From Candidatus Dadabacteria bacterium UBA1144 (lineage in GTDB: Bacteria; Desulfobacterota_D; UBA1144), in the NCBI GenBank assembly GCA_002311855.1, contig DCAB01000013.1, positions 15,367 to 79,366 of the forward strand: a stretch of 64,000 nucleotides of DNA, in the 5' to 3' direction. The position numbers were made by a program, and so were the translations under genes. The notes under the pieces were generated by a model. It was not told where the DNA came from. It did no database searches and saw nothing but the letters and a program-made list of their open reading frames with translations. Below, piece after piece: positions 24,970-33,373 of the stretch (position 1 is its first letter; every line of letters starts with the position of its first letter).

Positions 24970-25740
24970 ATGGCTATTGAAATTAAAAATAAAAAAAATA
25001 TAGAGAAAATCAAAAATTGTGGGTTAATTTTAGCCGAAGTTCAGAAGCTTCTAATTAAATCAATTCGACCAGGAATATCAACTTTGGAATTGGATCAAAT
25101 AGCTGAGAATTATACGTTATCAAAAGGTTTTTTACCAGCTTTTAAAGGATATCAAGAATTCCCTGCAAACATATGTGCCTCTATCAATGATGAAGTTGTT
25201 CATGGTGTTCCATCAGAAAAAAGAATTTTAAATGAAGGAGATATCGTTGGTATAGATTTTGGTGTTTTTAAGGACGAATTTTATGCCGATGCCGCTTTTA
25301 CTTTTCCCGTAGGAGAGATTGATAATATCGTAAAAAAACTTCTCAAAGTCACGGAAGACTCGTTATTTAAAGGCATCAGCAATGCGAAATTAGGTAATAA
25401 ATTGTTTGATATCTCTAAAGCGATTCAAGATTGTGTGGAATCCCACGGTTTTTCAGTAGTTAGAACATTCGTTGGTCACGGGATAGGTAGAAATTTACAT
25501 GAGGACCCCCAAGTTCCTAATTTTGTTCTTCAAAATGAACAAAGAAGCAGGTCAATCAATTTAAAAGAAGGAATGGTTCTCGCTATTGAACCAATGGTTA
25601 ATATCGGTAGTTTTGAGGTCATGCCTTCTAAGGATGATAATGATAGTTGGACTGTCTTGACAAAAGATGGTAGTTTGTCAGCCCATTTTGAACATACTGT
25701 TGCAATAACAACAGATGGTCCACTAATTTTAACAAATTAA
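24970..25740 (+). CDS. map: Methionine aminopeptidase, type I
   Basis: Removes the initiator Met from nascent proteins using two metal ions. NEVVHG-type segment here reads INDEVVHGVPSEKR, with metal ligands in GIDFGVFKDEFYADAAF (the two Asp), the GHGIGRNLHEDP histidine, IEPMVNIGS (Glu) and HFEHTVAIT (Glu). ATG at 24970 gives 256 residues; an in-frame TTG at 24964 overlapping the adk stop is the alternative. The region between the last two ligands is a bit longer than usual. Confidence 0.96.
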   Translation: MAIEIKNKKNIEKIKNCGLILAEVQKLLIKSIRPGISTLELDQIAENYTLSKGFLPAFKGYQEFPANICASINDEVVHGVPSEKRILNEGDIVGIDFGVFKDEFYADAAFTFPVGEIDNIVKKLLKVTEDSLFKGISNAKLGNKLFDISKAIQDCVESHGFSVVRTFVGHGIGRNLHEDPQVPNFVLQNEQRSRSINLKEGMVLAIEPMVNIGSFEVMPSKDDNDSWTVLTKDGSLSAHFEHTVAITTDGPLILTN

Positions 25741-25742
25741 TT

Positions 25743-25961
25743 ATGGCTAAAGAAGGTAGAATAGAATTAGAAGGCAAAATCGTAAAAGCTTTACCCAATG
25801 CGATGTTTAAAGTTGAATTGGAAAACAAACATCAGATACTAGCTTATGTCTCTGGAAAGATGAGAACACATTTTATCAGGATTCTTCCTGGGGATAGAGT
25901 CAAGGTCGAAGTGTCACCATATGATTTGACAAAAGGACGAATAACATATAGATTGAAATGA
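25743..25961 (+). CDS. infA: Translation initiation factor IF-1
   Basis: A 72-residue OB-fold factor that blocks the A site during initiation. MAKEGRIELEGKIVKALPNAMFKVEL, GKMRTHFIRILPGDRVKVEVSPYDLTKGRITYR is the complete family pattern in brief. It begins 2 bases after map. rpmJ (L36), often next, is not present before rpsM. Confidence 0.98.
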   Translation: MAKEGRIELEGKIVKALPNAMFKVELENKHQILAYVSGKMRTHFIRILPGDRVKVEVSPYDLTKGRITYRLK

Positions 25962-25980
25962 AATCATCGTATATTATATA
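25953..25980 (+). promoter_or_regulatory. Possible promoter of the alpha operon
   Basis: TTGAAA at 25953-25958 and TATATA at 25975-25980 are separated by 16 bases, overlapping the end of infA. The rpsM ATG at 25999 has GGAG before it, so this transcript would have a short leader. The surrounding 37-base gap is one of the larger ones in the ribosomal run. Confidence 0.4.
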
Positions 25981-25998
25981 ACCTTTTAACGGAGTTTT

Positions 25999-26382
25999 AT
26001 GCCTAGAATTTCAGGAGTTGACATACCAGAAAACAAGAGAGTAGAGATTTCTCTTACTTATATTTATGGTATCGGGAGAAAAATTTCTAATAATATTTTA
26101 CAAGATGCAAGCATAGATCCTTCAACCAGAACTAAGGACTTAACAGACTCCGATGTTACTAAAATTAGAAAAGTAATTGAAAGTAATTATTTGGTTGAGG
26201 GCGAATTAAGAGTAGATATTCAGAATAACATTAAAAGGCTTCAAGATATTGGATCGTATAGGGGAATGAGGCATAGAAAAAAATTACCCCTAAGAGGCCA
26301 ACGAACAAAATCAAATGCTCGGACGAGACGAGGTAAAAAAGGACTTGCCGTTTCAAGGAAAAAACAAGCTGGAATTAAATGA
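25999..26382 (+). CDS. rpsM: 30S ribosomal protein S13 (uS13)
   Basis: A 127-residue head protein touching the P-site tRNA and L5. RISGVDIPENKRVEISLTYIYGIG opens it, and GSYRGMRHRKKLPLRGQRTKSNARTRRGK near the C-terminus is the signature. GGAG stands 8 bases before the ATG. First gene of the alpha group. Confidence 0.98.
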   Translation: MPRISGVDIPENKRVEISLTYIYGIGRKISNNILQDASIDPSTRTKDLTDSDVTKIRKVIESNYLVEGELRVDIQNNIKRLQDIGSYRGMRHRKKLPLRGQRTKSNARTRRGKKGLAVSRKKQAGIK

Positions 26383-26384
26383 TT

Positions 26385-26388
26385 GGAG
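26385..26388 (+). promoter_or_regulatory. Ribosome-binding site deciding the rpsK TTG start
   Basis: GGAG, 10 bases upstream of the TTG at 26399 and just after the rpsM stop. It supports the rare start codon. Confidence 0.6.
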
Positions 26389-26398
26389 AAAATTTGGA

Positions 26399-26782
26399 TT
26401 GAAAAAAGTAAAAAAAACCAAAAAAGTGAAAAAGTTTGTAGAATCAGGTCAAGCTCATATCCACGCTACTTTTAATAATACCATTGTCACAATTACAGAC
26501 GAAAGTGGGAATGTAATTTCATCTGCAGCTGCTGGGAAAAAAGGTTTTAAAGGAACTAGGAAAGGAACACCTTTTGCTGCACAGCTAGCAGCTGAAGAAG
26601 CTGCAAAAAAGGCAAGAGAATTTGGAATGAAAACGATCGCCGTATTTGTTAGGGGACCTGGCCCGGGACGAGAAACTGCTATTAGATCCATTCAAAATGC
26701 TGGGATAAGAGTCAATTCCATCAAAGATGTCACACCAATACCACATAATGGATGTAGACCCCCAGGAAAAAGAAGAGTTTAA
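26399..26782 (+). CDS. rpsK: 30S ribosomal protein S11 (uS11)
   Basis: A 127-residue platform protein. HIHATFNNTIVTITDESGNVIS, AAGKKGFKGTRKGTPFAAQLAAE, FVRGPGPGRETAIRSI and PHNGCRPPGKRRV are conserved. The start is taken as TTG at 26399: it yields a typical basic N-terminus, no ATG exists at a suitable place, and GGAG lies 10 bases upstream. A longer reading frame would overlap rpsM by 68 bases. Confidence 0.96.
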   Translation: MKKVKKTKKVKKFVESGQAHIHATFNNTIVTITDESGNVISSAAAGKKGFKGTRKGTPFAAQLAAEEAAKKAREFGMKTIAVFVRGPGPGRETAIRSIQNAGIRVNSIKDVTPIPHNGCRPPGKRRV

Positions 26783-26792
26783 GGAAAATAAT

Positions 26793-27422
26793 TTGTCTAG
26801 ATACACAGGACCAACAACAAAATTGTCGAGAAGAGAAGGTCAAGAGCTTTTTTTAAAAGGGGATAGATCTTTTAGCGATAAAGCAGCAAGAAGACTAAAT
26901 GTTAAGCCCGGCCAATCTCATTCTAGTTTCAGGCAAAAAACTTCTGACTATGGTATTAGGTTGAGAGAAAAACAAAAGCTAAAAAGAATATTTGGATTAA
27001 CAGAAAGACAGTTTAGAAATAATTTTATAAAATCTACCAAGCAATCCGGGGTTACAGGTCATAATTTGATTTCCAATTTAGAAAGAAGATTAGATAATGT
27101 TGTATATAGACTAGGGCTATTAAGCTCAAGAAATGAAGCAAGACAATATGTCAATCATGGCCATATATTAGTAAATGGTAAAAAACTAGATATACCTTCT
27201 CATCTAATCTCGGTAAATGATATTATAGAAGTTAAAGATAAAACTAAGGAAAACAATAGAATCAAAAATTCAGTTGAGTCAGTTGCGAGAAGAGGTGTGC
27301 CCGAGTGGCTAACCTTAGATCCCGCTAAATTAGTTGGAACTATAAAGAGATTACCTGTTAGAGATGATTTCACATTACCAATTGATGAACAACTTATTAC
27401 CGAGTTTTATTCAAAATTATAG
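26793..27422 (+). CDS. rpsD: 30S ribosomal protein S4 (uS4)
   Basis: A 209-residue assembly initiator that binds the 5' domain of 16S rRNA. The protein reads (M)SRYTGPTTKLSRREGQELFLKG, with the S4 RNA-binding domain RRLDNVVYRLGLLSSRNEARQYVNHGHILVNGK from about 97. The start is TTG at 26793: it aligns with the normal MARYTGP start and AAGGA lies 7 bases upstream. The N-terminal zinc cysteines of some S4 proteins are absent. Placement between rpsK and rpoA is as in deltaproteobacteria and enterics. Confidence 0.96.
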   Translation: MSRYTGPTTKLSRREGQELFLKGDRSFSDKAARRLNVKPGQSHSSFRQKTSDYGIRLREKQKLKRIFGLTERQFRNNFIKSTKQSGVTGHNLISNLERRLDNVVYRLGLLSSRNEARQYVNHGHILVNGKKLDIPSHLISVNDIIEVKDKTKENNRIKNSVESVARRGVPEWLTLDPAKLVGTIKRLPVRDDFTLPIDEQLITEFYSKL

Positions 27423-27431
27423 GAGATTTTA

Positions 27432-28490
27432 ATGGAATTTCAGAACAATTGGCTCAGTCTTCATAGACCGAAATCTATCCAAATAGAACAAAAATCAAAA
27501 ACACCGACTTATACCAAGTTTATCTGTCAACCAATGGAAAAAGGTTACGCAACGACGATTGGAAATTCACTAAGGAGAATATTGCTTTCCTCGATTCAGG
27601 GTCCAGCGATTACAATGGTTAAAATCGATAGTGTGATGCACGAATTTTCCTCAATCCCTGGGATAAGAGAAGATGTAACAGAAATCATTCTGAATTTAAA
27701 ACAACTAAATCTTAAACTTCACACTTATGAAAAACAAAAAATTTCATTAAGTGTTTCAGGTGGGGGAATCATAAAAGCTCAAGATATACAAGTTAATCAA
27801 AATGTTGAGATTACAAACCCTGATCAGTATATAGCAACACTTTCAGAAGGCTCTAAATTAGATATGGAAATGATAGTGGAAATGGGAAGAGGTTATGTAC
27901 CAACTGAATCTAGAGAAGAAATTGAACATTCAATTGGAGAAATATTAATCGATGCTATTTTCTCACCTGTGACGAAAGTTAATTATGATGTTACTAATGC
28001 TAGAGTTGGTCGTAGAACAGACTATGAAAAACTTACTTTAGAAATATGGACCAATGGAACAATACTTCCGGAAGATGCTGTTTCTTATGCCGCAAAAATA
28101 CTTAAAGAACAAATGACTGTTTTTGTCAATTTCGATGAAGAAAAAATAGATTCAATACCAATCGTAGAAGATGTTCAGGAAGAAATAACCGGCTCTGAAG
28201 ATATTTTATTTACCAAAATTGAGGACCTAGATTTTTCGGCAAGGTCTCTAAACTGTTTAGCAAAAGCAAGTATTAAATATTTAGGTGATTTAATCCAACT
28301 TTCCGAAGAAGACTTATTAAATCTTGAAAATCTAGGTAAGAGATCCTTGTTTGAAGTCCGAGATGTTGTTGCAAGTTGCAATTTAAAACTTGGTGAAGAA
28401 ATTAATAAGGATCTTTATTACGAACAAAGAAGCAAGAAAGAAGAAATGGATACTTCCGAAACAGAGAAAAAAGATGAGACATCGAGTTAG
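27432..28490 (+). CDS. rpoA: DNA-directed RNA polymerase alpha subunit
   Basis: A 352-residue subunit that nucleates RNA polymerase assembly and contacts activators and UP elements. The N-terminal domain has CQPMEKGYATTIGNSLRRILLSS and GPAITMVKIDSVMHEFSSIPGIREDV; the C-terminal domain, about 262-330, has LDFSARSLNCLAKASIKYLGDL and LENLGKRSLFEVRDVV. An extra acidic tail of about 20 residues closes the protein. AGGAG precedes the ATG; the end overlaps rplQ by 17 bases. Confidence 0.98.
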   Translation: MEFQNNWLSLHRPKSIQIEQKSKTPTYTKFICQPMEKGYATTIGNSLRRILLSSIQGPAITMVKIDSVMHEFSSIPGIREDVTEIILNLKQLNLKLHTYEKQKISLSVSGGGIIKAQDIQVNQNVEITNPDQYIATLSEGSKLDMEMIVEMGRGYVPTESREEIEHSIGEILIDAIFSPVTKVNYDVTNARVGRRTDYEKLTLEIWTNGTILPEDAVSYAAKILKEQMTVFVNFDEEKIDSIPIVEDVQEEITGSEDILFTKIEDLDFSARSLNCLAKASIKYLGDLIQLSEEDLLNLENLGKRSLFEVRDVVASCNLKLGEEINKDLYYEQRSKKEEMDTSETEKKDETSS

Positions 28491-28911
28491 AAAAGGCAAA
28501 TTAGGACTCAAAACTGGACATAGATTATCATTGTTAAGAAATCTTTGTACAGAGCTATTTAGACATGGGAGAATACTTACCACAGATGTAAAAGCTAAGG
28601 AATTAAAAAAATTTAGTGAAAAAATTATAACACTTGCGAAAACGGATACAGTTCATTCGAGAAGACTCGTAAATACAAAAATCAAAGATAGAAATATAAT
28701 ATCAAAGCTATTTGACACCATCGGACCATCTTTTTCTAGTAGACCAGGTGGGTACACAAGAATAATCAAATTGAATTATAGAAAAGGGGATGCGGCTCCT
28801 ATTTCAACCATTGAGTTGGTTGGCCTGGAAGTTCCTTTTAAATCTCAAGATGAGAGCAAAGGTGATCAAATTTCCAAGGACAATGATTCCGAAATCCAAA
28901 AAACTGATTAA
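28474..28911 (+). CDS. rplQ: 50S ribosomal protein L17 (bL17)
   Basis: A 145-residue large-subunit protein. MRHRVRKGKLGLKTGHRLSL, NLCTELFRHGRILTTDVKAKELKKF and RPGGYTRIIKLNYRKGDAAPISTIELVG are conserved. The ATG at 28474 lies inside the end of rpoA and begins the family motif. After about 118 residues there is a charged tail, here rich in Asp, Ser and Lys, which varies among species. Confidence 0.96.
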   Translation: MRHRVRKGKLGLKTGHRLSLLRNLCTELFRHGRILTTDVKAKELKKFSEKIITLAKTDTVHSRRLVNTKIKDRNIISKLFDTIGPSFSSRPGGYTRIIKLNYRKGDAAPISTIELVGLEVPFKSQDESKGDQISKDNDSEIQKTD

Positions 28912-28920
28912 AAAATTTCT

Positions 28921-29919
28921 ATGTCAAATAATCTTGGTATAATCCTAGATCCCAATTCTTTTAAAAATATGAGGAGTGTTGCCGAGAAAGCAGAAAGAAA
29001 TGGATTTCATTCCATTTGGGTCACAGAACTTTTCAGGAGTTCTTTCGAACAACTTACATTTCTATCAAGCTTTACCAATGAAATAAAAATTGGTTCTGCT
29101 ATTACTTTAGCTTTCACTAGAAGTCCACTTGTAACAGTTATTTCCGCTCTTGATATTGATGAGTTATCAGAAGGTAGACTAATACTTGGTATTGGTTCTG
29201 GCGCCATGAATACGAATAGAAAATGGCATAATTTTCTCGATTTTGATCACCCTTCAAAAAGAATTGAAAGTTTCTATAAGGTTTTTAGAGGTATTGAAAA
29301 ATCTATTGTTAAAAAAAATGACTTAAAATTTAAGGACAATTATTACAATTTAGAACTTCGAGGTTTTAAAAGACCCTTTGACACTTTCAGAAGTCAAATA
29401 CCGTTGTTTTTGGGCGGTATAGGTACGAAAATGACTCATATATCAAAAAATCTATTTCAGGGCTATATTGGCCACGTAGTTTGCTCAAAATCATATATAA
29501 AGGACAAGATTCTTCCAGTTTTTGATAAAAATAACGCTAATCATACGCTTTCCTCAATTATATTGTGTGCCATCAATAAAAATAGAAAAAAAGCATTGTT
29601 AGATGCAAAAGGAACAATCGCTTTTTACTCAATTGTTAAAGCCTACTCAAGGCCATTCATAGATCTTGGTTTTGAAGATAATATCAAAAAGATAAGGAAA
29701 GCGTTTTTTCAAAATGATGTTGGAAAAATGATTGATAATGTAACAGATGAAATGGTTACTAATTTTGCAATATGTGGTACACCTGAAGAAGCCAAAGAGC
29801 AATTAAATTATTACATAGACATTCTCGATTTGCCCATACTTTCCCCACCCCATTATTATTTAGAGAAATCAATTGTTGAATCTTATCAAAATGAGATATT
29901 AGAAAATTTTAAAATTTAA
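28921..29919 (+). CDS. LLM-class flavin/F420-dependent oxidoreductase
   Basis: A 332-residue luciferase-like (TIM barrel) oxidoreductase. NGFHSIWVTELF near 28-39, IGSAITLAFTRSPLVTVISALDIDELSEGR near 58-87 and LGIGSGAMN near 91-99 match the LLM-class pattern; GTPEEAKEQLNYYI near the end is the usual C-terminal feature. These proteins reduce or oxidise small molecules with FMN or F420; the cofactor cannot be decided here. It starts 9 bases after rplQ, and its end overlaps the convergent ubiE by 11 bases. Functionally unrelated to the ribosomal run. Confidence 0.8.
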   Translation: MSNNLGIILDPNSFKNMRSVAEKAERNGFHSIWVTELFRSSFEQLTFLSSFTNEIKIGSAITLAFTRSPLVTVISALDIDELSEGRLILGIGSGAMNTNRKWHNFLDFDHPSKRIESFYKVFRGIEKSIVKKNDLKFKDNYYNLELRGFKRPFDTFRSQIPLFLGGIGTKMTHISKNLFQGYIGHVVCSKSYIKDKILPVFDKNNANHTLSSIILCAINKNRKKALLDAKGTIAFYSIVKAYSRPFIDLGFEDNIKKIRKAFFQNDVGKMIDNVTDEMVTNFAICGTPEEAKEQLNYYIDILDLPILSPPHYYLEKSIVESYQNEILENFKI

Positions 29920-30586
29920 CATTGTTGGCTACATATACTGTGACAAGACCAAGATTATAGCGAATATTTCTTTTAACTTTAAATCCATTTTTTTCTAAAA
30001 TTTTGTTCATCTCTTCCGGAGTATAAAAAGATTCTATGGTAGATACTAAATGATTGTATTCTGAAAATTTTCCAAATAGTAAACCAATAAATGGAATAAA
30101 CAGATGTAAATATATTTTATAGAAAAATTTAACTAAAATATTATTGTTTTTTGAGAATTCCATTATAAGAAATGTACCATTTTTTTTTAAAACTCTATTA
30201 ATTTCCTTTAAGCTATCAACGATTGATTTAGTGTTCCTTATTCCAAAAGTGATTGTTATAAAGTCGAAATAAGAATCATCAAAGGGGATGTTCTCGCAAT
30301 ATCCTTGAACAAATTTAATTTTATGTTCATTTGTCACTCGTGAATTAGCAATTTGAAGCATTTTCTCACTTGGATCTAATCCAATTACATCGGAATTAGG
30401 GTATTTTTTTTTAACCATGATTGCAATATCCCCAGTTCCGGTGGCAACATCCAGAACTGATCCATTGAATTCCAATAAATTAGTAAAATTATTCTTCCAT
30501 TTTAGATGCATGCCTAAACTTATTATATTATTTATTAGATTGTATTTACTGGAAATCGAATCGAAAGTTTTTTTGGTATTAGACAT
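29909..30586 (-). CDS. ubiE: Ubiquinone/menaquinone biosynthesis C-methyltransferase
   Basis: A 225-residue SAM-dependent methyltransferase acting late in quinone synthesis. It begins TKKTFDSISSKYNLINNIISLGMHLKWK, matching the UbiE/MenG start, and has motif I VLDVATGTGDIA near 44-55, LDPSEKMLQIA near 74 and FDFITITFGIRN near 110 with the family's FGxRN. The C-terminal NLGLVTVYVANN is typical. Whether it serves menaquinone, ubiquinone or both is open. It follows the metF-like gene by 1 base on the minus strand. Confidence 0.92.
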   Translation of the reverse strand: MSNTKKTFDSISSKYNLINNIISLGMHLKWKNNFTNLLEFNGSVLDVATGTGDIAIMVKKKYPNSDVIGLDPSEKMLQIANSRVTNEHKIKFVQGYCENIPFDDSYFDFITITFGIRNTKSIVDSLKEINRVLKKNGTFLIMEFSKNNNILVKFFYKIYLHLFIPFIGLLFGKFSEYNHLVSTIESFYTPEEMNKILEKNGFKVKRNIRYNLGLVTVYVANNVKF

Positions 30587-30587
30587 T

Positions 30588-31460
30588 TTAAATTATTTTA
30601 GCAATTTTTGTGGCTAATCTTATATCACCGGAAGTCATAATATGTACACCATCAAGATATTTTTTGTATTTCGATAATATCTCAACAAAATATTTTGTTG
30701 ATATTTTTGTAAAATCTTTCTCTTTTGCTTTTGATAGATGTTCAAAAAGCACATTCTTTTTTGATATACCGTTGATTTTATTTTTTAGATTATATAAAGT
30801 TTTTTTATTTTTAATAGGCAATATCCCGGCAAAAATTTTATTTTTTCTTTTTTCTGATAATTTCACTAACAGTTCAAAATCATTTTCAGTAAAAAGAGGC
30901 TGAGTTACAAAAAACATTGAACCCAATTTGATCCTTTCCTTGATTGTGTCATTTATTAAATTGTATTTTTTGTCGATATTAATGGTTGAACCGGTTTGAA
31001 ATTTTGTCTTAAAATTTAGCTTATTATTACTGTAATCAAATCCTCTATCCAGGTTTTTTACAATTCTTATTAAGTTATTGGTTGATACTTCAAAGACTTC
31101 CTTAGATTTATTACTATTGCCGATATTTAGGGGATCACCTTTAACCAATAATATCTTATTTATATTCATTGAATAGGCGCCTAGAATTTCACTTTGCAGA
31201 GCAAGAGTATTTTTGTCGCGAGTAGAAAAATTTAGTATGAGTTTTTTGTGATCAACTCCCTCCATAATTAACTTGTGCGCAAAAGATATAGGTGAGATTC
31301 TTAAATTTGCCATTGGGCAGCATGCAATATCTAAATAATCAAAATATTGTTGATTCCGTTTTATATTAATTATCAATTTGTTATCAATTTTGTACCTAGG
31401 GGGTATAATTTCAATAGACTTTTGGAATTTTTTAATGTTTATTTTGGGCTTTAAACTCAT
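30588..31460 (-). CDS. metF: Methylenetetrahydrofolate reductase-like protein
   Basis: A 290-residue flavoprotein-type TIM barrel. SIEIIPPRYK near residue 15 corresponds to the FExxPP start of MetF, CCPMANLRISPISFAHKL to the NxRxSP(I/L) region, and LALQSEILGAYSMNINKILLVKGDPL near 86-111 to the family's LxGDP segment; GSMFFVTQPLF near 178 is the fourth block. It would reduce methylene-THF to methyl-THF for methionine formation. Divergence from E. coli MetF is considerable. Its ATG touches the ATG of the divergent ApbE-like gene. Confidence 0.8.
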   Translation of the reverse strand: MSLKPKINIKKFQKSIEIIPPRYKIDNKLIINIKRNQQYFDYLDIACCPMANLRISPISFAHKLIMEGVDHKKLILNFSTRDKNTLALQSEILGAYSMNINKILLVKGDPLNIGNSNKSKEVFEVSTNNLIRIVKNLDRGFDYSNNKLNFKTKFQTGSTINIDKKYNLINDTIKERIKLGSMFFVTQPLFTENDFELLVKLSEKRKNKIFAGILPIKNKKTLYNLKNKINGISKKNVLFEHLSKAKEKDFTKISTKYFVEILSKYKKYLDGVHIMTSGDIRLATKIAKII

Positions 31461-32480
31461 ATGTTTAGACTACTTTTAGCATTCATTTTCATCTTTAATA
31501 TTACAAGCTATGCATTTTCCAAAGAAAACAACAAAAAAGATTATAACTTACTTAATAATAAGTTAACAATTTTTATTAATTCCAAAAAATATGATAAAAA
31601 AATATTCAAGGAAATAGAAAAGAAATTAAATTATATACAAATTGTCCTTGATCCGTATAAATCTAATTCATTTATTTCAAAATTTAATAAATTAGAAAGA
31701 AATACCGAAATATCAGCACCTGATTTATTCGTTGATGCTTTCAGGCTGGTAATAAATTACAATAAAATTACAAAAGGCAACTTTGACCCAACAACTTTTT
31801 CAGTTCTATCACGTACCTCAAAAGTTAGCAAGGTTAAGCATCTATTGAATACCGATTTGTATGATAACTGTATATCCATATCAAATATACATGTCAAAAT
31901 CTCAAATGTTTTTTCAAAAAAGAATTCATGTACGAAAATTTCCTTTGATTCAATTATTGATGGTATTGTGGTGGACAATATTAGATTCTTACTAGAAAAA
32001 CAAAAAGTTTCTTCTTTCTATATAATCTTTGGTAATACATTTTATAGCAAAAATATTACCAATAATCCTAGTCTTTTTGACAAGGAAATTAGTGACCTAA
32101 TTAAAAATAACGGTATTGATTTGAATAGTATAAATTCATATGCATTTCTCAATAATTTTAAAAAAAACAGAATAAAGACCTTCAATATTAATGGGAATAG
32201 AAAGGATTTTACTTATCAAGATAATATGTTTGTCATAGTTGCTACGAACTCGCCATACAACAATTCGATATTGGCAAATATTTTTAATCTTAATGAAAAA
32301 ATAAATGCAGATGATTACTCTAGGTCAGTCTATGAAGATGATATAAAGAATAAAGAGTTTCCCATTTTCATAATATACAAAAATGATCTTGAATATAAAA
32401 CTTTTTATAGTAACAAATTCGAAAAATACTTCTACGATTATCCACCTTTAACTGATACGGAAAGTGTTAAAAAAGATTAA
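31461..32480 (+). CDS. ApbE-like (FAD:protein FMN transferase fold) exported protein
   Basis: A 339-residue protein with a hydrophobic N-terminus (1-19) that looks like a signal peptide or anchor. The segment LDPYKSNSFISKFNKL near 57-72 and the following VDAFRLVINYNKITKGNFDPTTFSVL near 90-115 correspond to the ApbE fold. The catalytic parts are degenerate: the Gly-rich GGD-type motif after FYIIFG is not recognisable, and the late FAD-contact motif is missing. It may be inactive or have a new role. The tail overlaps ccmH by 14 bases, so the genes lie tail to tail. Confidence 0.6.
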   Translation: MFRLLLAFIFIFNITSYAFSKENNKKDYNLLNNKLTIFINSKKYDKKIFKEIEKKLNYIQIVLDPYKSNSFISKFNKLERNTEISAPDLFVDAFRLVINYNKITKGNFDPTTFSVLSRTSKVSKVKHLLNTDLYDNCISISNIHVKISNVFSKKNSCTKISFDSIIDGIVVDNIRFLLEKQKVSSFYIIFGNTFYSKNITNNPSLFDKEISDLIKNNGIDLNSINSYAFLNNFKKNRIKTFNINGNRKDFTYQDNMFVIVATNSPYNNSILANIFNLNEKINADDYSRSVYEDDIKNKEFPIFIIYKNDLEYKTFYSNKFEKYFYDYPPLTDTESVKKD

Positions 32481-32856
32481 GCCTCTTTTTTTTATGTTCG
32501 TTCCCTTTGACTTTTAAAATCCATAATATGATAGTCAAAAATAAGATGAATGGTGGAACGATCCACAATAAAAGGGTTACACCTTTTAATGGGGGTTTTG
32601 CCAGAATATTATCCCCGTATTGTTTAACGAAATATTTTAATATATCTTCTTTTGATTCACCATGACTAACTTTGTTTTTAATAACTTCTCTCATGGATAT
32701 CGCAAGTTTTGAATTAGATTCAGCGACTGTTTGTCCTTGACATACTGGACACATCAATTCATTTGATATCTCGTAAACCACATTGCTACCAAATGATACA
32801 AAAGAAATTAATAATAATAAAAGAAAAATATTCGTGGTAAGAAAGAAATTATTCAT
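32467..32856 (-). CDS. ccmH: Cytochrome c-type biogenesis protein CcmH
   Basis: A 129-residue membrane protein of System I cytochrome c maturation. An N-terminal signal is followed by LMCPVCQGQTVAES near residues 36-49, the CxxC heme-lyase motif, and by DILKYFVKQYGDNILAKPP, then a C-terminal membrane helix (about 93-115). It keeps apocytochrome cysteines reduced or presents them for heme ligation. It overlaps the upstream ccmG-like gene by 8 bases. Other ccm genes are outside the window. Confidence 0.92.
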   Translation of the reverse strand: MNNFFLTTNIFLLLLLISFVSFGSNVVYEISNELMCPVCQGQTVAESNSKLAISMREVIKNKVSHGESKEDILKYFVKQYGDNILAKPPLKGVTLLLWIVPPFILFLTIILWILKVKGNEHKKKRLNLF

Positions 32857-33370
32857 TTTTGATATTATTGAGTCCTTTTTCTAAAATCTCTTCAGTTATT
32901 TTACCAACATATTTAAACAATACGGTATTGTTTTTCACAAAATAAGTTTCAGGAACACCGACTACTCCGAAATCTATTGGAATGGTCTTATTTTTGTCAA
33001 ATAAAGTTTCAAATCTTGGATTATACTTAATTTTAAAATTACTTGCTTCTTCGAGATCGTCAAAAATATTAATTCCTATTATCCTAACATTTAATTTTTC
33101 TTTGTTTATTCTTTCTTGGAATTTGTTCAGTTCGTCAATTTCTTCTATGCATGGACCACACCATGAAGCCCAAAAATTAATTATAACTAGACCATTCAAA
33201 TCTTCGAGGATATAAATTTCGTCATTCCCCAATCCATCGATTCTAATTAATTCGTATTGTAAATCAATAACTTTATTATCACTAATTAATTTTGGAGAGG
33301 CTATAGTGTTAGAATTATAAGAAATACCAACGATAAGAAAAAAGAAGAAAACGAAATAAGTGAATCTCAT
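32849..33370 (-). CDS. ccmG: Thioredoxin-like thiol:disulfide protein, CcmG/DsbE or TlpA type
   Basis: A 173-residue periplasmic thioredoxin-fold protein. A signal sequence covers residues 1-24, and VIINFWASWCGPCIEEIDELNKF near 64-86 holds the redox WCGPC. DFGVVGVPETYFV carries the cis-proline. Next to ccmH and close to ccdA (34777-35484), which would pass electrons from cytoplasmic thioredoxin, it very probably reduces apocytochrome c. It lies 3 bases after the malic enzyme gene. Confidence 0.9.
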   Translation of the reverse strand: MRFTYFVFFFFLIVGISYNSNTIASPKLISDNKVIDLQYELIRIDGLGNDEIYILEDLNGLVIINFWASWCGPCIEEIDELNKFQERINKEKLNVRIIGINIFDDLEEASNFKIKYNPRFETLFDKNKTIPIDFGVVGVPETYFVKNNTVLFKYVGKITEEILEKGLNNIKNE

Positions 33371-33373
33371 TTA

